Shown: in pieces, positions 1 through 11,122 of the stretch
How positions within the stretch are numbered: position 1 is the first letter of the stretch
Layout of the letters: every line of letters begins with the position of its first letter
NCBI RefSeq assembly: GCF_013373865.1
Contig: NC_050469.1
Span: 14,261,046 to 14,325,045 of the forward strand
Length of the DNA: 64,000 nt
Direction: 5' to 3'
Source: Monomorium pharaonis
Taxonomy: Eukaryota > Arthropoda > Insecta > Hymenoptera > Formicidae
Translations under genes and position numbers: made by a program
The notes under the pieces: generated by a model
What the model saw: the letters and a program-made list of their open reading frames with translations, nothing else
Told to the model about the DNA's origin: nothing
The model's database searches: none

Positions 1-2228
1 CCCTTCATTAAATAATAGCTGCACTTTTCTGTGAAGTCGTAATGCTTGCCGTCGAATGTAGTGTAATGTGCATCGCTCAAGACGGTACATCTAGCGCCGC
101 ATCGTATCTGTGTGCATTTCCACTTGCCGGAATCACACGTACAATTGTTGCAGCCCTTCGATACGTTACTGCCCGGGTCAAACAGTTTACCCCTTAATTT
201 GCACGGGCATTCCTCCGGGGAGATGCATTTACCTTGGTGCTCCAATTTGCCTTCCGGACAGAAACAGCCTTCCTCGCACTCGGAACTCTTGCATATTGCT
301 TTGATACCGGAAGAGCAAGACATTTCTACCTTTGGTCCGCATGACATATACACACGTCCATTTTTGCAGGTAATCGCTAAAAATAATTTGTTTAGAAATT
401 AAATAAAACAATTCCCAATATGTTTTACGCGAACAAAAAGAAATGTATTTAAATAAATTTTTAATTGACTTACGACAAGTATCATTGTCTCTCCACGCGG
501 TTAATCGCGCAATTTCTTTGTAAGCGCATTGACGAACGTAAACATCCACAGTGTTACAAGTACATTTTCTCTTGTCATCATGCTCGCACGCGCAATAATC
601 CCACGAGCATGCATCAATCAGTTCAGAAAAATTGAACGTGCCAGCGCAAGCCTTGAATTTGTGGCTGGAGAACAACTTGTTGCAGAACTGTTTGCCATCT
701 TTGTCAAATTCACTCGATTCGCATGCGTGTCGTGTACGTGTTTCATTGCATAGCTCTACAAAATAAAATAGTAACTATTAGAATGTTATTTGTGCAAACC
801 AAAAATCTAATTGTTATTATCATCACCTTCGAAACTTTCAACGATCCAGGAATTCGCTAATGACAGTACGTTTTTAGTATAACTTCCTTCCTTTGTTAAA
901 AATTCGTCGTTCGGATTCTCGTTCATAGTACCGCACAGACCGGCCGTTCTGTTCCACAAACTTTCGGAAGAAGCCTCGATCTCGAGTTGCATGGCACCGT
1001 TCCATTTCAACTTTATGCCCCATAAGTCGAGGGAGACAAGAATAAAATGCGCGGACTTGTCCACGTGCAATCCAGGCAAGTATATCGGTATCGGCAACGA
1101 TCGATTATCGTTGAAAAATATTGGCATACCCGCCTCGTTGTTGGTGAGTACATAATTGCTGTCATAGACAAATAATTTCACAATTTTCGAGCAATTCGAT
1201 CCAATTCTACAGCCTGGATCATTCGACGCTATGATTGTAAAAACGCCGTCCCATTCTTGCGTACCCTGAAGAAGTGTGTGTGAACAGTTGCTGTCAAAGC
1301 TGTAGATTTTGTCGTCAAAGGTTTTATAATGCACGCCGTTCCAGGTGAAGCACGTCTTCGATTTTGGTCGACTCTGAAATGTTATGCGATTTATGCTAAT
1401 ATTAAATTTAAGGTTTGCAATGAAGGAAATCTGTAAGGATTTTGCAAATTAATCATGTCGAATCATTTTCACTTTAATAATTTTAAATTAACAAATGTTA
1501 TTCTCGACCTTGCATTGCGGTATGGGTTGCGGTTTGAAGATCCCTTTGTCATAGGAGCAATTATAAACCGAGGAAGGTGGGAATTCAAATATCATTTCGT
1601 CCGGACAATACAGCTCACAAGAATATGTATCATTGAAATCTCGGCAATAATATGCGCCATTGAAGTGGAGTTTCTTAGAATCACAAGCATCGGCAGCTGC
1701 CATCCATACATTATTAATCAGATAATTTATATTTAATCTATTTACACAAATATTAATTTATATTTATTTTATTTACATATATGTATAACACATAACAAAC
1801 TTATTTAATAAAGTCTATTTTGCGTATATACTATAGAAAGACCTACGGATTATAAAAACGATTCTTTACTTACGGTATTGACATTGAGGTCCCCGATAAT
1901 CCGGGGGACATTTACATACATTTATTTGCTCACAATTTCCACCATTTTGGCAGGGGGGATCACACGCGGCTGCAGAAATACAATCATATTAAGTATATGT
2001 TACGCATGCCCAATTTTACATGGCTATTTAATATTTTGTTGAGATTTGATGGTCGTGTAGACAATTAGAGACTAAATCTAAATTTGTTTTTGCTACACAC
2101 GTTCACAAGGTGGTATGTGTTTCTCCTCGGTATTTTCGATTTTCCATTTCTTATCAACACAAGTAATCCTGAGATGAGATGCGCCGTTCGGAAATTGGTA
2201 ACCCGGCGTACTGCAACTTGCGTTACAA
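1..2228 (-). CDS. Secreted VWD/C8/TIL glycoprotein gene (hemocytin/mucin type), partial
   Basis: Six exons on the minus strand are supported by AG/GT splice sites and matching phase: 2101-2228, 1874-1969, 1509-1696, 827-1373, 474-755 and 1-376 (open at the window edge). In order they encode a sushi-like cysteine module (CSTPGYQFPNG), an EGF-like module (CDPPCQNGGNC...CKCPPDYRGPQC), a second cysteine module, a von Willebrand D domain starting CFTWNGVHYKTFDDKIYSF and containing GLCGTMNENPNDEF, a C8 domain (CSWDYCACE), a TIL-type cysteine domain, and the start of another VWD (HYTTFDGKHYDF). This order is that of insect hemocytin/hemolectin and gel-forming mucins, secreted proteins of clotting, barrier or matrix. 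The first exon and signal peptide were not found; the 3' end is outside the window. All six exon junctions keep frame and no stops interrupt, so this looks functional. It is separate from the mucin gene at 33-47 kb, which ends in its own cystine knot. Exact orthology is not decided. Confidence 0.82.
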
Positions 2229-2619
2229 CTATAATCAAAAAATTGTTTCATTTAATATATTTTTTTTTGTATATTTTATATGAACTTCTATTCATTAAAT
2301 TATGTCATAATTTAATTTAATATAATTATGTAATGTAATAAACAATAAAATAATCCTAATATTAAAAAATTCAAAATTGCAAATTTTGCAAGAAAACTCA
2401 ATAATTAATTTATCAATTACTGTAAGTAATTTAGATGCAAGTTAACTCTTTAAGGAGTTCATATTTTCTAATAATTATGTCGGATAGATCTTGTCTATGC
2501 TGAAACTGAATCTGAGGTCAAAATTTAAAAATTAAAAATGACAGATTTAATATGGCGGACGTTAAACGATCTTAAGTTCAAGAATCTTAAGTCTAGCCAC
2601 GAGCAGACTTAAGACTTAA
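2229..2619. other. AT-rich sequence, no gene seen
   Basis: Low-complexity AT-rich DNA. The missing 5' exons of the VWD gene could lie here or further right, but no convincing cysteine-rich exon was found. Confidence 0.4.
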
Positions 2620-2775
2620 GCCTTCGGCACACGATACGATTTTTCATGCTAGATCGCGCCATCTTACTACGTGTCCTGATTGGCTCAAATGATTATATTA
2701 CTAATCATAACGCAATCGTAAGACGCCTCCTATGCGTGCTAGCATGATCTAAAAATCGTATTGTGTGCCGAAGGC
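2620..2775. repeat. Short hairpin MITE
   Basis: The ends are inverted copies: GCCTTCGGCACACGATACG on the left and its complement on the right (GTGTGCCGAAGGC), continuing inward through CATGCTAG/CTAGCATG. Size 156 bp, no coding capacity. No clean target duplication is visible. Confidence 0.75.
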
Positions 2776-3879
2776 TTTACTTAAGGCTTTACAATAGGTA
2801 GACCCGGCCAGCTTAACCAATAATCAAATAACAGTATTGATATCTCAAGATCGTACTTAAGATGAATTTTGAATAAAATCGATCTATGAATTCTGCCCTT
2901 AAAAATTCAATATTCGGGAATAAAAAAAATATAGCCATATTCTTCACAAAATTTGATAATAAAAAAGATCTCTTTGGTTTTTTCGCTAAAATACATAGTT
3001 TTCGATTAAAAAATTCCTGGAATTATATTCTTGAAATTTTATTCGTTATTTTGTAACCGCTATTTTGAATTTTACATTTTTCAGATCATTTTCATAATCA
3101 GCAACCCAAATAACCATTAAGTACGACATTCTATACAATTGACTTATAAATTAAGTGAATGAATTAATTTCATATGCTGAAAACAGCATTTTTACAATAT
3201 ATTTTGTTAAATACAAAATAGTAACAAATACTTTCTGCAACTTCAACTTAATATGACTTACAATTAGTTCGTCATCTCTAGAATCTAAAATTATGGTCTG
3301 AAAGTTAATTTACATTCAAGAGACTTCTAGAATGAATTTATCGTGAAAAAAGAGCATTTTTCATCATTGTTTTTATCAAACGATTGTTTGATAACAATTG
3401 CAAAATGCATGATTGATGCAACCCAGATAACAATTCGTGCGGGGTCATGTTATGACGTGATTATCACACCGTGCATGCACGAACGCATCATGCTCGCTTC
3501 ACGAAGTGATTTTCGCATACGTGAGCGCATAGAAGGTCGCACTATGCCATTACGTGTGATTACACGTGTGATGGTACAGTGATTACGCACACGTGATGGC
3601 ATAGTGAACACACACAATATCCCAATGAGCACAATAATGTTTGAAAAATATTTTTTTTAATGTTTAAGAAACATTTGTAAAAATATTTTAAAAACATTTA
3701 AATAATAGGACAAATCCCCTTTTTCTCATGAAAAAAATGTTTATTTTACATTAAAAAAAATATTCTTTTATTATTTAATAAACATTTATTTAACGTTTAA
3801 ACAAATTCTTTTTTAAATATTTACTAAACATTTGCTTAAGGTCAATAATACTTTGTTGGAAATTTTTCGTCACAGTAAT
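2776..3879. other. Non-genic stretch with MITE ends
   Basis: No gene is seen. CCCAGATAACA at about 3423 and CCCAATGAGCACA at about 3624 look like ends of the CCCA-type elements found elsewhere in the window. Between them is a GC-richer block with short palindromes around GCACTATGCCAT and GATGGCATAGTG. The block after 3624 is rich in AAACATTTAT-type repeats. Confidence 0.4.
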
Positions 3880-4290
3880 AAATTAATAAATAAAAATGAA
3901 TTGAATGTAGTCGACCAAACTGGCAAATTTTTATTGCAGAAACTACGACGTTTCGGTCCTTGTTTTAGACTCTTATCAAGTAGAATAAGTTAATGCCCTT
4001 AATTACACTGTCAATAAAAAATACAATAATAATAGATGAGAACAACAAGTGCAGTAAAGAGGAGAACTAAATAAGTATATGTTTACCACCGAATGACATG
4101 ATTCGTGTTTTTAAATATTTTTTCTATGTTCATTTATGCGCGTTTTTAAATGTCGCTTCGTTTGGCCAATGTACATTACATTGCAATTCTTACAATCGAT
4201 GCGGTAAACAAAATGTTAGTCTTTTGCATATGTTTAAGGCTGTCTTTTCCCTTTTTTATTACAGAGTTTAATTTTTTAGGGATTGTGAGC
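3880..4290 (-). pseudogene. Penelope-like retroelement 3' fragment (GIY-YIG endonuclease)
   Basis: The minus strand at about 4130-4230 encodes VYRIDCKNCNVMYIGQTKRH followed by LKTRINEHRKN. This is the GIY-YIG-type endonuclease core typical of Penelope-like elements, with a CxxC just upstream of the YIG. The sequence downstream in the same direction contains the AAACGTCGTAGTTTCTGC stretch seen near the 3' end of many such elements. The reverse transcriptase is missing and the frame soon hits a stop, so it is a 5'-truncated dead copy. The family is recognised from memory of the motif; the boundaries are approximate. Confidence 0.6.
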
Positions 4291-4359
4291 ACAGTCCCTG
4301 GTGAAAATGTAAAATCGGAGCGTAAGTCGAATGTAAAGGGAGAGTAATAGAAGCGTTAA

Positions 4360-4920
4360 CAAACATTCTACGAAGCGTAAATTGGAACAATGAAATGTAA
4401 AAGAAGCGTTAACGCTTGGGAGGGCCAAAGACTTCTACAAGTGCGATTCGGCCCATTTCCGAATTTTTCGGAAGCATGGAAGCACCTGCGGGTGCTAATT
4501 AGTGTTAGGAGTGGTTGCCCAACCCACCCTCGCGGGATGGTAAGGGTCATAGAAAGGTGAGATCTTCGACATATAACGGTTTTAAAGCCGAGCCGTGCTA
4601 GAGAGTTGTCCTCGGTTGGACAGACGCGACGCAAAACGCTGTCACCACTGTCAGTCCTAAGGGGTTGCAAATAAGGGTTGAAAGAAGAGGGGGCTATCAG
4701 AGCGTACCAAAGACACTCTGAGCGATATCTACAGAACCAGCTTAACCCATTTCCGAATTTTTCTGGTTCGTTTTTCGCATCAGATTGTCCTGTCCTTTCC
4801 AAGTTACAACCTTGCAACTTTTGTTTTTGACCGAGAGTTGCTTCGAGAGGCATAACTCCGAAACTTCTGGACCCACAGCGGGGAGATTTTGCAGGGGTCA
4901 AGTCAACACTTTAAGCTATA
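4360..4920. repeat. Unclassified GC-richer repeat-like block
   Basis: This block is clearly richer in GC than its surroundings. It contains a near-duplicated phrase, CCATTTCCGAATTTTTC, at about 4454 and about 4748. The minus strand is open for 177 codons, but the product has no recognisable domain. It may be part of an untranslated region of a retroelement. No function is assigned. Confidence 0.3.
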
Positions 4921-5704
4921 TTATATAAAAAATTCAGATTTTTTGCTCAACTTTTACGAACATGGCGCTACTTTAAATTTTTGTTCCTTTAATTTTGTCC
5001 TGTAGTTTATAAATAAAATCAAAATCTTTTAACTTAAACTATGGTTTTTTAGCCTAAATAATAAATAGACCAGCTGTAATGCGGTATATAACCTAACTAA
5101 CCTTTTTGTTAATCAATGCTGACTTCACAGATGTACACTCGTTCATGTGATTTATAACTCACAACGACACTACACTGTCGGAAACCGGGTATCGTTCGTG
5201 CTGAGCGAAGTAATCGTTCGTGTCAGCAAAGTACATTAGCATAACAGTCTTGACACAACGTCTTGCAGGGCGCGCAAAATAAATGTTTTACAAACAGAGT
5301 CCAAAAAGATCTCGCAGAATATCTTCGAGAATAATAAAAATAATTTGTGTAGGCCCGGATTTTATAGAATTTTATTAGGATTTCAATTCGATTTTAATGA
5401 TTTCAATTCAGATTTCAGAAGATTTAGTCGAATTTCAAAGATTTTAACATGATTTCAGGCAGATTTCATGGATTTCACGAATTTTAGTCGAATTTCATGA
5501 ATTTAAGCCGGATTTCAGCAAGATTCTATGGTGACTTGTACATTGGATTTTAATAGTTATAAACCTCTCGTTAACAAGTATAGAACAGTTTATTTCACGA
5601 TTATACGATGTAACAGACCTCAGTTATATCAAAAAAACTAAAGAAAATGAAATAGGAAGTATACTACCCACCATCCCTTAAAGAATTAAAATGTATAATG
5701 TGTG

Positions 5705-5736
<32 letters not shown>

Positions 5737-5744
5737 ACTTCATT
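4921..5744. repeat. Non-genic stretch: GATTTCA repeats and a (GT)n microsatellite
   Basis: A degenerate tandem repeat around GATTTCA/GAATTTCA runs from about 5370 to 5530. A (GT)n microsatellite covers about 5700-5734, immediately downstream of the stop codon of the secreted-peptide gene. No gene is seen. Confidence 0.6.
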
Positions 5745-6169
5745 TCACCTTTTATATCCTTTATGAGGCCCATTCGAAGGTAAACAATTTAGTTCAACAT
5801 TTACAGGTTTATCTGGTTTATCTGTACAACTTTCACAAAAACAGTCTTCGAACTTTCTTTTTTTGCTTTTTTCCACATTGTAGAAAGCACCAATCGTTGA
5901 ATCCGTTAAATCGTTCAATATGTCCTTCCTAATACATAAACAAAAAAAAATTTGTAAAAATAGATTTTTAAAAAATACATATAGCTTGTTCCATAAGAAA
6001 AACAAAATGTAATTATTCATAATATTATAAAAAAACTTCAGTTTTTACAATATACTAACCCTTTTGCTACTTGTGCGTCTATATCTTTTGAATATCCATA
6101 TCCTTGAATTACGCTGCTCGCAACAACAATCAATATGAACGAACGTCCAAGTATCTGCAATGGTACCAT
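5745..6169 (-). CDS. Small secreted cysteine-containing peptide, unknown function
   Basis: Two exons on the minus strand: 6060-6169, starting at ATG 6169, and 5745-5928, ending in TGA. They join in phase across a 131-nt intron with a GTTAGT donor and a TTAG acceptor. The product is 97 residues. Residues 1-23 are a classical signal peptide (MVPLQILGRSFILIVVASSV). After a basic stretch KSKKRK at about 57-62, which could be a proprotein cleavage site, comes a C-terminal part with four cysteines spaced C-x-C-x2-C-x13-C, ending in HKGYKR. No family is recognised. It could be a secreted peptide hormone, antimicrobial or other effector; the sequence does not decide. A TATA-like TATATAAA lies about 115 nt upstream on the minus strand. 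Intact frame and splice sites argue for a live gene. Confidence 0.6.
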
Positions 6170-7169
6170 AGTACCAATGCAATGTAACTTTGTATCAGAA
6201 AAAATTTTACATTCGTGATTTTGATGAGGTGCTTGGGCTAAGTAACACTTAAAAAAAAACGCAAATCAAAGTATAGTTTTTTTATATATCTACCTCTAGA
6301 AGGAAACGGATAACTGATAAACTCAAGTTGCAATTGATAAACGAGAAAGATGAAAAATGTCGGTCAACCAGTCGTGTATCAGACGTACATATTTATTTAT
6401 ATATTTAATTAATCACATTGAGTGTATCTGTAACAAATATATATATATATAGTATAAAGAAATGAGTATCATAAAAAAGTGTTTAGAACAATTATTACAT
6501 TCAACAAAATTGTCATTATCTTTAATAAATAAGTTCCTTGTCTCTAGAGACACATTTTTGGAGCATTTCTAAATTTACGTGCAGGTTTTCAAATTATACA
6601 AAATAACAATAAATATAACATAAATTAAAGTCTAATAAAAATAGAATATTCCTGAATAATATCGGATGTATAATTGCTTTTATCGGTAATACCATAATCA
6701 TTTAAGAGTTGCGATAGGTATGCTTGAAAACGTTTTGAGAATGTTATTATCTTATCACTTTTTCTAGATATTAATGAGTCTTTAATTAGTTCGATGAAAT
6801 GTAGCAACAAAGGAAATTTTATCAATTATTTTTAATTAATGAATTACTCAGAACAGATTAATTATGTACATAGTGATTACATCATTAAATATAATTTCAA
6901 CTTGATTTTCATATCGACGCCCACTCCTCTTTTTGCTTCGCGTAAATTAAATTATAGGTCATATAAATCATATTTAATATACTTATTTGCCAACGTTATA
7001 TCTTTTAATGTTTAAATAATCATATAAAGAAAAAATATTACAAATATAAAATTCTATTTTTTTATCTTTGTACAATTTCTTTTGACAATCAGAGAATAAA
7101 CTGTTGAAACTAGCCTTCGAATAAACAGCGCATTCAGTTTTTTGTATCGTCGGTGACACTTTTAGTCTT
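6170..7169. other. AT-rich intergenic DNA
   Basis: Mostly AT-rich sequence with a short TA repeat at about 6438. On the minus strand about 6625-6800 is open and reads protein-like (RFQAYLSQLLNDYGITDKSN). It has no start and no clear acceptor, so it can only be noted as a possible exon of the same unknown gene as 7170-7370. Confidence 0.3.
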
Positions 7170-7370
7170 TCAATTAAGCACAGATCTATTTCCCGCTTTG
7201 AAATTCGTCAGTAAACAATTTAACATATTTGATGTTATTCGATCATCTTTAGCAATTTTTAATTGCCCTGGTTCGGAATATCTCGAATGCCATATTTTAA
7301 AGTAAGCGTCACTAGATATATCACTCAAATGTGTGAGATTGAATTCTTCTTGCAGCGCAATCTTCCAAAC
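7170..7370 (-). CDS. Possible orphan 3'-terminal exon, unknown protein
   Basis: On the minus strand a good acceptor (TTTTGTGTACAG) is followed by 66 open codons and TGA. The peptide has balanced composition, for example VWKIALQEEFNLTHLSDISS and KIWHSRYSEPGQLKIAKDD. No family is recognised. The sequence just upstream of the acceptor is the transposon at 7465-9046 and no partner exon was found. This may be a stranded exon of a disrupted gene, an exon with a very long intron, or chance. Confidence 0.3.
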   Translation of the reverse strand, partial: VWKIALQEEFNLTHLSDISSDAYFKIWHSRYSEPGQLKIAKDDRITSNMLNCLLTNFKAGNRSVLN

Positions 7371-7464
7371 CTGTACACAAAAGAATATTCTTCCTTTAAG
7401 AATATTTTTATTTCCAAAATATATTAAATAATAAAAATGAGATTATGCAGCATTAAACAGACAT

Positions 7465-7987
7465 CCCAAGTAACACAGTCTATCTATATTAGCTGCGACA
7501 GCAAAAACGTGGTTGGTATAACATCCTTCCAGCTTTGTTTACAGATATTTGGCTGCAAATGCTATTTTGCTGGATGTTTAGCTGCGAAAGCGCTTTAACA
7601 GCTAATAGAAAAGTCAAAATACTGCAACAGCTATTTCAGCTATTTTGATAGCTATGAAGTCGTTGTGACAGAAACTAAAAAAGCAAAATATAGCCACAGC
7701 TATTTTAACTATATTAATAGCTGTCACAACAATTATACAGCTATTAATATAGTTAAAATAGCTGTGGCTATATTTTGCTTTTTTAGTTTCTGTCACAACG
7801 ACTTCATAGCTATCAAAATAGCTGTTGCAGTATTTTGACTTTTTTATTAGCTGTTATGCACTTTCGCAGCTAAACATCCAGCAAAATACCATTTGTTGCC
7901 AAATACCTGTAAACCAAGCTGGGAGGTTATACTAATCACTTTTTTTCCTGTCGCAGCTAATATAGGCGGTAGACTGTGTTACTTGGG
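7465..7987. repeat. 523-bp full-length hairpin
   Basis: Almost the entire unit is one inverted repeat centred at about 7726. The arms carry CCCAAGTAACACAGTCTA and its complement, and read outward through the same AGCAAAATATAGCCACAGCT words. The arms are about 250 nt and closely matched, so the transcript could form a long hairpin. Confidence 0.8.
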
Positions 7988-8673
7988 TTAAGTTTATTAC
8001 ACAGCAAAAATCAATTTTTGAAGATTATACTATGATTGGCATGTTTACATGTACGCCATGTGAGACGCAGTGAGAGTGGAACATGAGACGTTTATCACAC
8101 TTGCGCGCGATTAGCATGTTCATTGGTAAAAGCTAAATTATAACCAAAATAGCTGTAATTTGGCTGAAATTTTATTCCAAAGCGAAAGTAAAAAGTAGCA
8201 TGATTATCAATTTTATATTACATCTAGCATGTATCAGCGATGGTTAAGCGGATCCATACGTTATTTATAAGACTTGAAAATTAGTACGTAAGGCTCTGTG
8301 TGTAGATCTGTAATTAGCGTACTTAGAAATTTGCGTCTGCGTTAATATTATTATTTGTATAGTATAAGTTGTAGTAATTTACAGTTATTAATTAATAATA
8401 TACATTAATTTTTTTTATCTCAATTTAATAAGGCGAAGATTCCAAGTTCAATCCTAGTTGAATAAATTTTTTTTTTAACAATTTTTAAAATTAAAATTTA
8501 ATTTAATTAATTTATATTTTTAAATCTTAATTTATATATTCAAAATATTTATTTATTAAATTATTTTTATGCCTTATTAATTTATTTACTAAAATAGCGA
8601 ATGTATAGCTGTAAAACGGCTGCGAATATGTTGTTGCTGCTATTTGGCTGTACAGCTATTTTGCTGCAAAGAA

Positions 8674-8831
8674 CCCAGCAAACACAAAGTTACATGTAAC
8701 GTGCCTGTTAGTTATAATTTCTCACTCAACAATGTAATTGTAATATAACACACGTGTTATATTACAATTACATTGTTGAGTGGGAAATTATAACTAACAG
8801 GCACGTTACATGTAACTTTGTGTTTGCTGGG
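8674..8831. mobile_element. 158-bp near-perfect palindromic MITE (CCCAGCAAACAC)
   Basis: The ends CCCAGCAAACACAAAG and CTTTGTGTTTGCTGGG are exact complements, and the arms match to the centre (ACACACGTGT). A 2-bp duplication AA flanks it (8672-8673, 8832-8833). It interrupts an older hairpin whose two arms are still recognisable on each side. Confidence 0.8.
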
Positions 8832-9241
8832 AAGTTATTATAACTTTTTTATAGCAACATAGCTGTACAGCCAAATAGCAGCAACAACATGTTTAAAACC
8901 TAAAAATGTTGTCCCATTTTTGCTGCTACAACATTGTCAAAACGTTGCAATAATGTTGTGGCAGTAACTGTGCTAGACAAAAATGCTGTGATTTAAACTG
9001 TAACAACGTTATCGCAGCCGTTTTGCAGCTTTACGTGTTACTTGGGATACTTTACTTAATGAAAAAATTTAGTTTTATCAAGAAAAAATTATGTTCTCAT
9101 TATTCCATAATAATTTTTATGAATTAAAAAAATATTAGATGGAAAATAACAATAACTTTAAACTAAGAATTGGAATTTTTAACGCTATTATTATAAAAAC
9201 TTATATATTTTCTTTAAGTATAAATCATATAAATAAGACTA

Positions 9242-9736
9242 TTATTGTTTGATATAAGTATAAAGAAATTTTATTTTTGTTATGCTATTATAATTATGTA
9301 TATTGTTTACATGTTTCTGACAACGTAAGGTATGTATATCATCCATTTTATTTAGAGATTTAATGTTTTCATAATGCGTCTCGATGTTTTCAACATAGAT
9401 TTTTTGTATCGCTTTATCCAGGAGCAAATCCAGCAGCCATTCTCGTTTCTCACATCCCTTAACGTATACAGTAATTTCATCTTTGGCCGCCGTTGTAATC
9501 AAACTCCTAGCCATTCTGTATGGAATCATTCCATCCTCCCATTGTATGCCGTGATGATTATTAATCAACCACCTTGCCTGATGTTTCTCTACCTTGGTGA
9601 GATTGTTCCATGGTTCACAGTAGCCAAAAATATAGTGAGAGAGTTCGACACCATTTTTGAGAGAGGCAAACTCCTTTACAACAAAGCTTCTCCCAATGAG
9701 GAAACCTTGCAGGTCCACGAACGTTGGTATAGACAT
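9242..9736 (-). CDS. Polinton-associated protein of unknown function
   Basis: This is the only gene of the block still open from start to stop, about 164 codons. I place the start at the MSIPTFVDLQGF methionine because this is where related insect Polinton proteins appear to begin. Features include VDLQGF near the N terminus, NNHHGIQWEDG in the middle, VYVKGCEKREWLLDLL, and a late RCQKHV. Proteins of this type recur beside Polinton capsid genes in ants; their activity is unknown to me. Here it lies 145 nt downstream of the capsid gene on the same strand, as in a co-oriented late block. The C-terminal tail (TKIKFLYTYIKQ) may be altered. Confidence 0.5.
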   Translation of the reverse strand: MSIPTFVDLQGFLIGRSFVVKEFASLKNGVELSHYIFGYCEPWNNLTKVEKHQARWLINNHHGIQWEDGMIPYRMARSLITTAAKDEITVYVKGCEKREWLLDLLLDKAIQKIYVENIETHYENIKSLNKMDDIHTLRCQKHVNNIHNYNSITKIKFLYTYIKQ

Positions 9737-9881
9737 GACTGTTATCGTTCCGAAGACTGTGGTCAACATCGATGCGTTATAGATTCTTATATCATTTCAA
9801 ATGTATTTTTCTGGAGAAAAGAGCGGCGGCGTCATTGTCGTCTTAGGTAATTTTGCGCACAACGTTGGTCAACGGATTGTA

Positions 9882-11019
9882 CTAAACTACGCAATCGTGT
9901 ATGATGAGACAGTACGCGGTGGTGCTCGCGGGCACGTTCTCCTTACAGTCAAATTCTATGCGCACATCTACAGTTGCACTTTTGATCAATTCGTTTTGTC
10001 GAGAGCAATCGATAATCACAAACGGACTTTTATGTCGAAAATTCGCGACAGATTGATTTGGCTCAAGATTATCGTCCTCATAATAGTCCTTACAAAAATG
10101 CGTGTACATATCGTACAGAATTGACCATTTGTTTTTTTCAAATTTCAAATTCATATCATCATACGGATAACATTCCGAGTTTAGATACAGTTTCACATTT
10201 GTCAGTTTACAATGGTCAAATCGGTTTGTATCCTCAAGCATAACGTTTTTCCCAGCCTGCAGAGCGAAGACGACGTAACGCAAGCTGAGTAGGAGTCTTG
10301 ATAGCCCATGAATGTTTGGTTGCAATAATGGAAACTCATACAAATCCCACGAACGAAAAACCATGCTGAGGTATCGCCCGCTTTCCAGAGCACGCAGCAT
10401 CGACAGTTTATTTCTCTCATTCAAAAGCACATGTGGCATTCGCCACTGTACTTTGAATAATTCAATTTCCGGTTTTTGCGCTGGATCGCCGACTAGACAA
10501 TTATTGTTGTTGCGCACGCGTATCAAGATCAACTCGTGATGAGCGTTAATCACCACGCGTTTGTAATCTTCGCAAAATCCTAATAGCATGTTAAGCGGTA
10601 CACAAAAATTAAAGTATCCATTTGGAGGATGCCACGGATCCCAACCAGCGATATTCGCGATTCTGGTTGGATGACATGGTTATATAATTCTTGAGCGTGC
10701 TGGTTATTTCAACGTTTCTGTTGCGATCAATCTCCACACCGTCAAGTTCATATCAAATCTCATCAAACATGAACGTAATGCAATTATTCCCCAATGACAC
10801 ATCAGACCCCGCAGCTGGTTTTTTTTATCGTAAGTTTCTCCTTGATGTATAGAAACCTTTTTAAACAATAACGTGTATAAATCTTGATATTGTAGGTATT
10901 CTTATCTCATTGCTGTGATCGAACGTTGTATTGGCGAATGGATTGTACGTGTGAGTCTCAATCTTGATTATGCGATCATCGAAGATCGGCTCATTCTTAA
11001 TGTTTAAGATGTCCGTCAT
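9882..11019 (-). pseudogene. Polinton major-capsid-type protein, frameshifted
   Basis: The longest open part, 9882-10589, contains VVINAHHELILIRVRNNNN, FKVQWRMPHVLLNERNKL and a C terminus ending CLIIHDCVV. The 5' part, back to an ATG at 11019, continues in other frames (DDRIIKIETHTYNPFANTTF). The pattern matches the abundant insect Polinton proteins regarded as the double jelly-roll major capsid protein. That assignment is from family knowledge and should be confirmed by structure-aware search. Several frameshifts separate the N-terminal half, so the gene is dead. The BEL element entered about 100 nt upstream of its start. Confidence 0.6.
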
Positions 11020-11117
11020 TGTCGTACTGCGAATCCTAAAGATTGTAGAAATGCAACGTTCGACGCGGTAAGCTTCTTTTTCTCGGTGTAAACTTCTTTT
11101 TTTGGTGATTGAAATTT

Positions 11118-11122
11118 ACTAC
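11118..11122. repeat. BEL target-site duplication, left copy (ACTAC)
   Basis: ACTAC precedes the 5' LTR and recurs exactly at 19184-19188 after the 3' LTR. Five-base duplications are usual for BEL/Pao elements. Confidence 0.9.

Larger units (their letters stand above)
7465..9046. mobile_element. Composite CCCAAGTAACAC element
   Basis: The outer ends are inverted, CCCAAGTAACAC on the left and GTGTTACTTGGG on the right, flanked by a 2-bp duplication AT (7463-7464 and 9047-9048). Inside are a complete 523-bp hairpin (7465-7987) with the same terminus, and a second hairpin around 8600-8900 interrupted by the palindrome at 8674-8831. No transposase is encoded. The interior is rich in AGCTATTTTGCTG-like words in both orientations. 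Confidence 0.6.

Noticed and set aside
1455..1736. 93-codon plus-strand frame
   Set aside because: Antisense of an exon of the VWD gene.
4368..4901. 177-codon minus-strand frame
   Set aside because: No domain or homology recognised, and composition follows the GC-richer repeat; listed only as an unclassified block.
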